DNA of 11,668 nucleotides from contig DJFE01000033.1 in the NCBI GenBank assembly GCA_002432025.1, positions 1 through 11,668 on the forward strand, in the 5' to 3' direction. Origin of the DNA: Candidatus Avelusimicrobium stercoris (lineage in GTDB: Bacteria; Elusimicrobiota; Elusimicrobia; Elusimicrobiales; Elusimicrobiaceae). This document shows, in pieces, positions 11,652 through 11,668 of this stretch. Position 1 is the first letter of the stretch. Each line of letters begins with the position of its first letter. The notes under the pieces were generated by a model. It made no database searches and was not told the origin of the DNA. It was given only the letters and a program-made list of their open reading frames with translations. A program made the translations under genes and the position numbers.

Positions 11652-11668
11652 TTTTCCTCCTTTTTAAG

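Overview
The window reads as chromosomal DNA of a bacterium with roughly 45-50% GC. It carries conserved housekeeping genes separated by repeat-rich intergenic DNA, plus lineage-specific exported proteins. The Methanosarcina-type serine aminotransferase, the Lys-rich Lon tail, the style of the exported cysteine-rich proteins and the hairpin-repeat load fit a gut-associated member of the Elusimicrobiota. That assignment comes from memory of gene style, not from a search, and is only moderately secure.

Layout. (1) Positions 1-236 (-) hold the 5' end of an exported protein. Its N-terminus resembles that of the exported Cys-rich protein at the other end (10725-11651, -). (2) 237-1034 has no gene. 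It holds a 53-bp dyad, three paired-hairpin repeats and GC-rich modules. (3) 1035-6366 is the housekeeping block: serC-like (+), then era, a flavin-reductase-like gene and lon (all -). serC and era converge on a bidirectional terminator. lon has a clear promoter overlapped by a CIRCE-like operator. (4) 6367-7225 has no gene. It holds a second cluster of the same hairpin repeats and three further large hairpins. (5) clpP (-) is divergent from three successive plus-strand genes for exported proteins: a 177-aa unknown (7960-8493) and two duplicated zinc-ribbon proteins (8691-9392 and 9594-10628).

How the parts relate. Era (ribosome assembly), Lon and ClpP (proteolysis) are ordinary cytoplasmic functions, though each shows a twist: era and possibly clpP look leaderless, Lon ends in a histone-H1-like basic tail, and ClpP has Asn where the catalytic Asp normally is. 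The three plus-strand exported genes share a GGCCC/GGGCC hairpin element upstream. The two zinc-ribbon genes arose by tandem duplication of a unit of about 903 bp that includes terminator, element and promoter, and the first carries an internal 55-residue tandem repeat. This exported multi-zinc-ribbon pair is the best candidate for an undescribed system here.

The intergenic repeats form a REP/BIME-like family. Each arm is a hairpin whose stem sequence differs between copies while pairing is almost always kept. A perfect 40-bp inverted copy lies on each side of the serC-lon block. No tRNA, rRNA, CRISPR, transposase or phage gene was seen.
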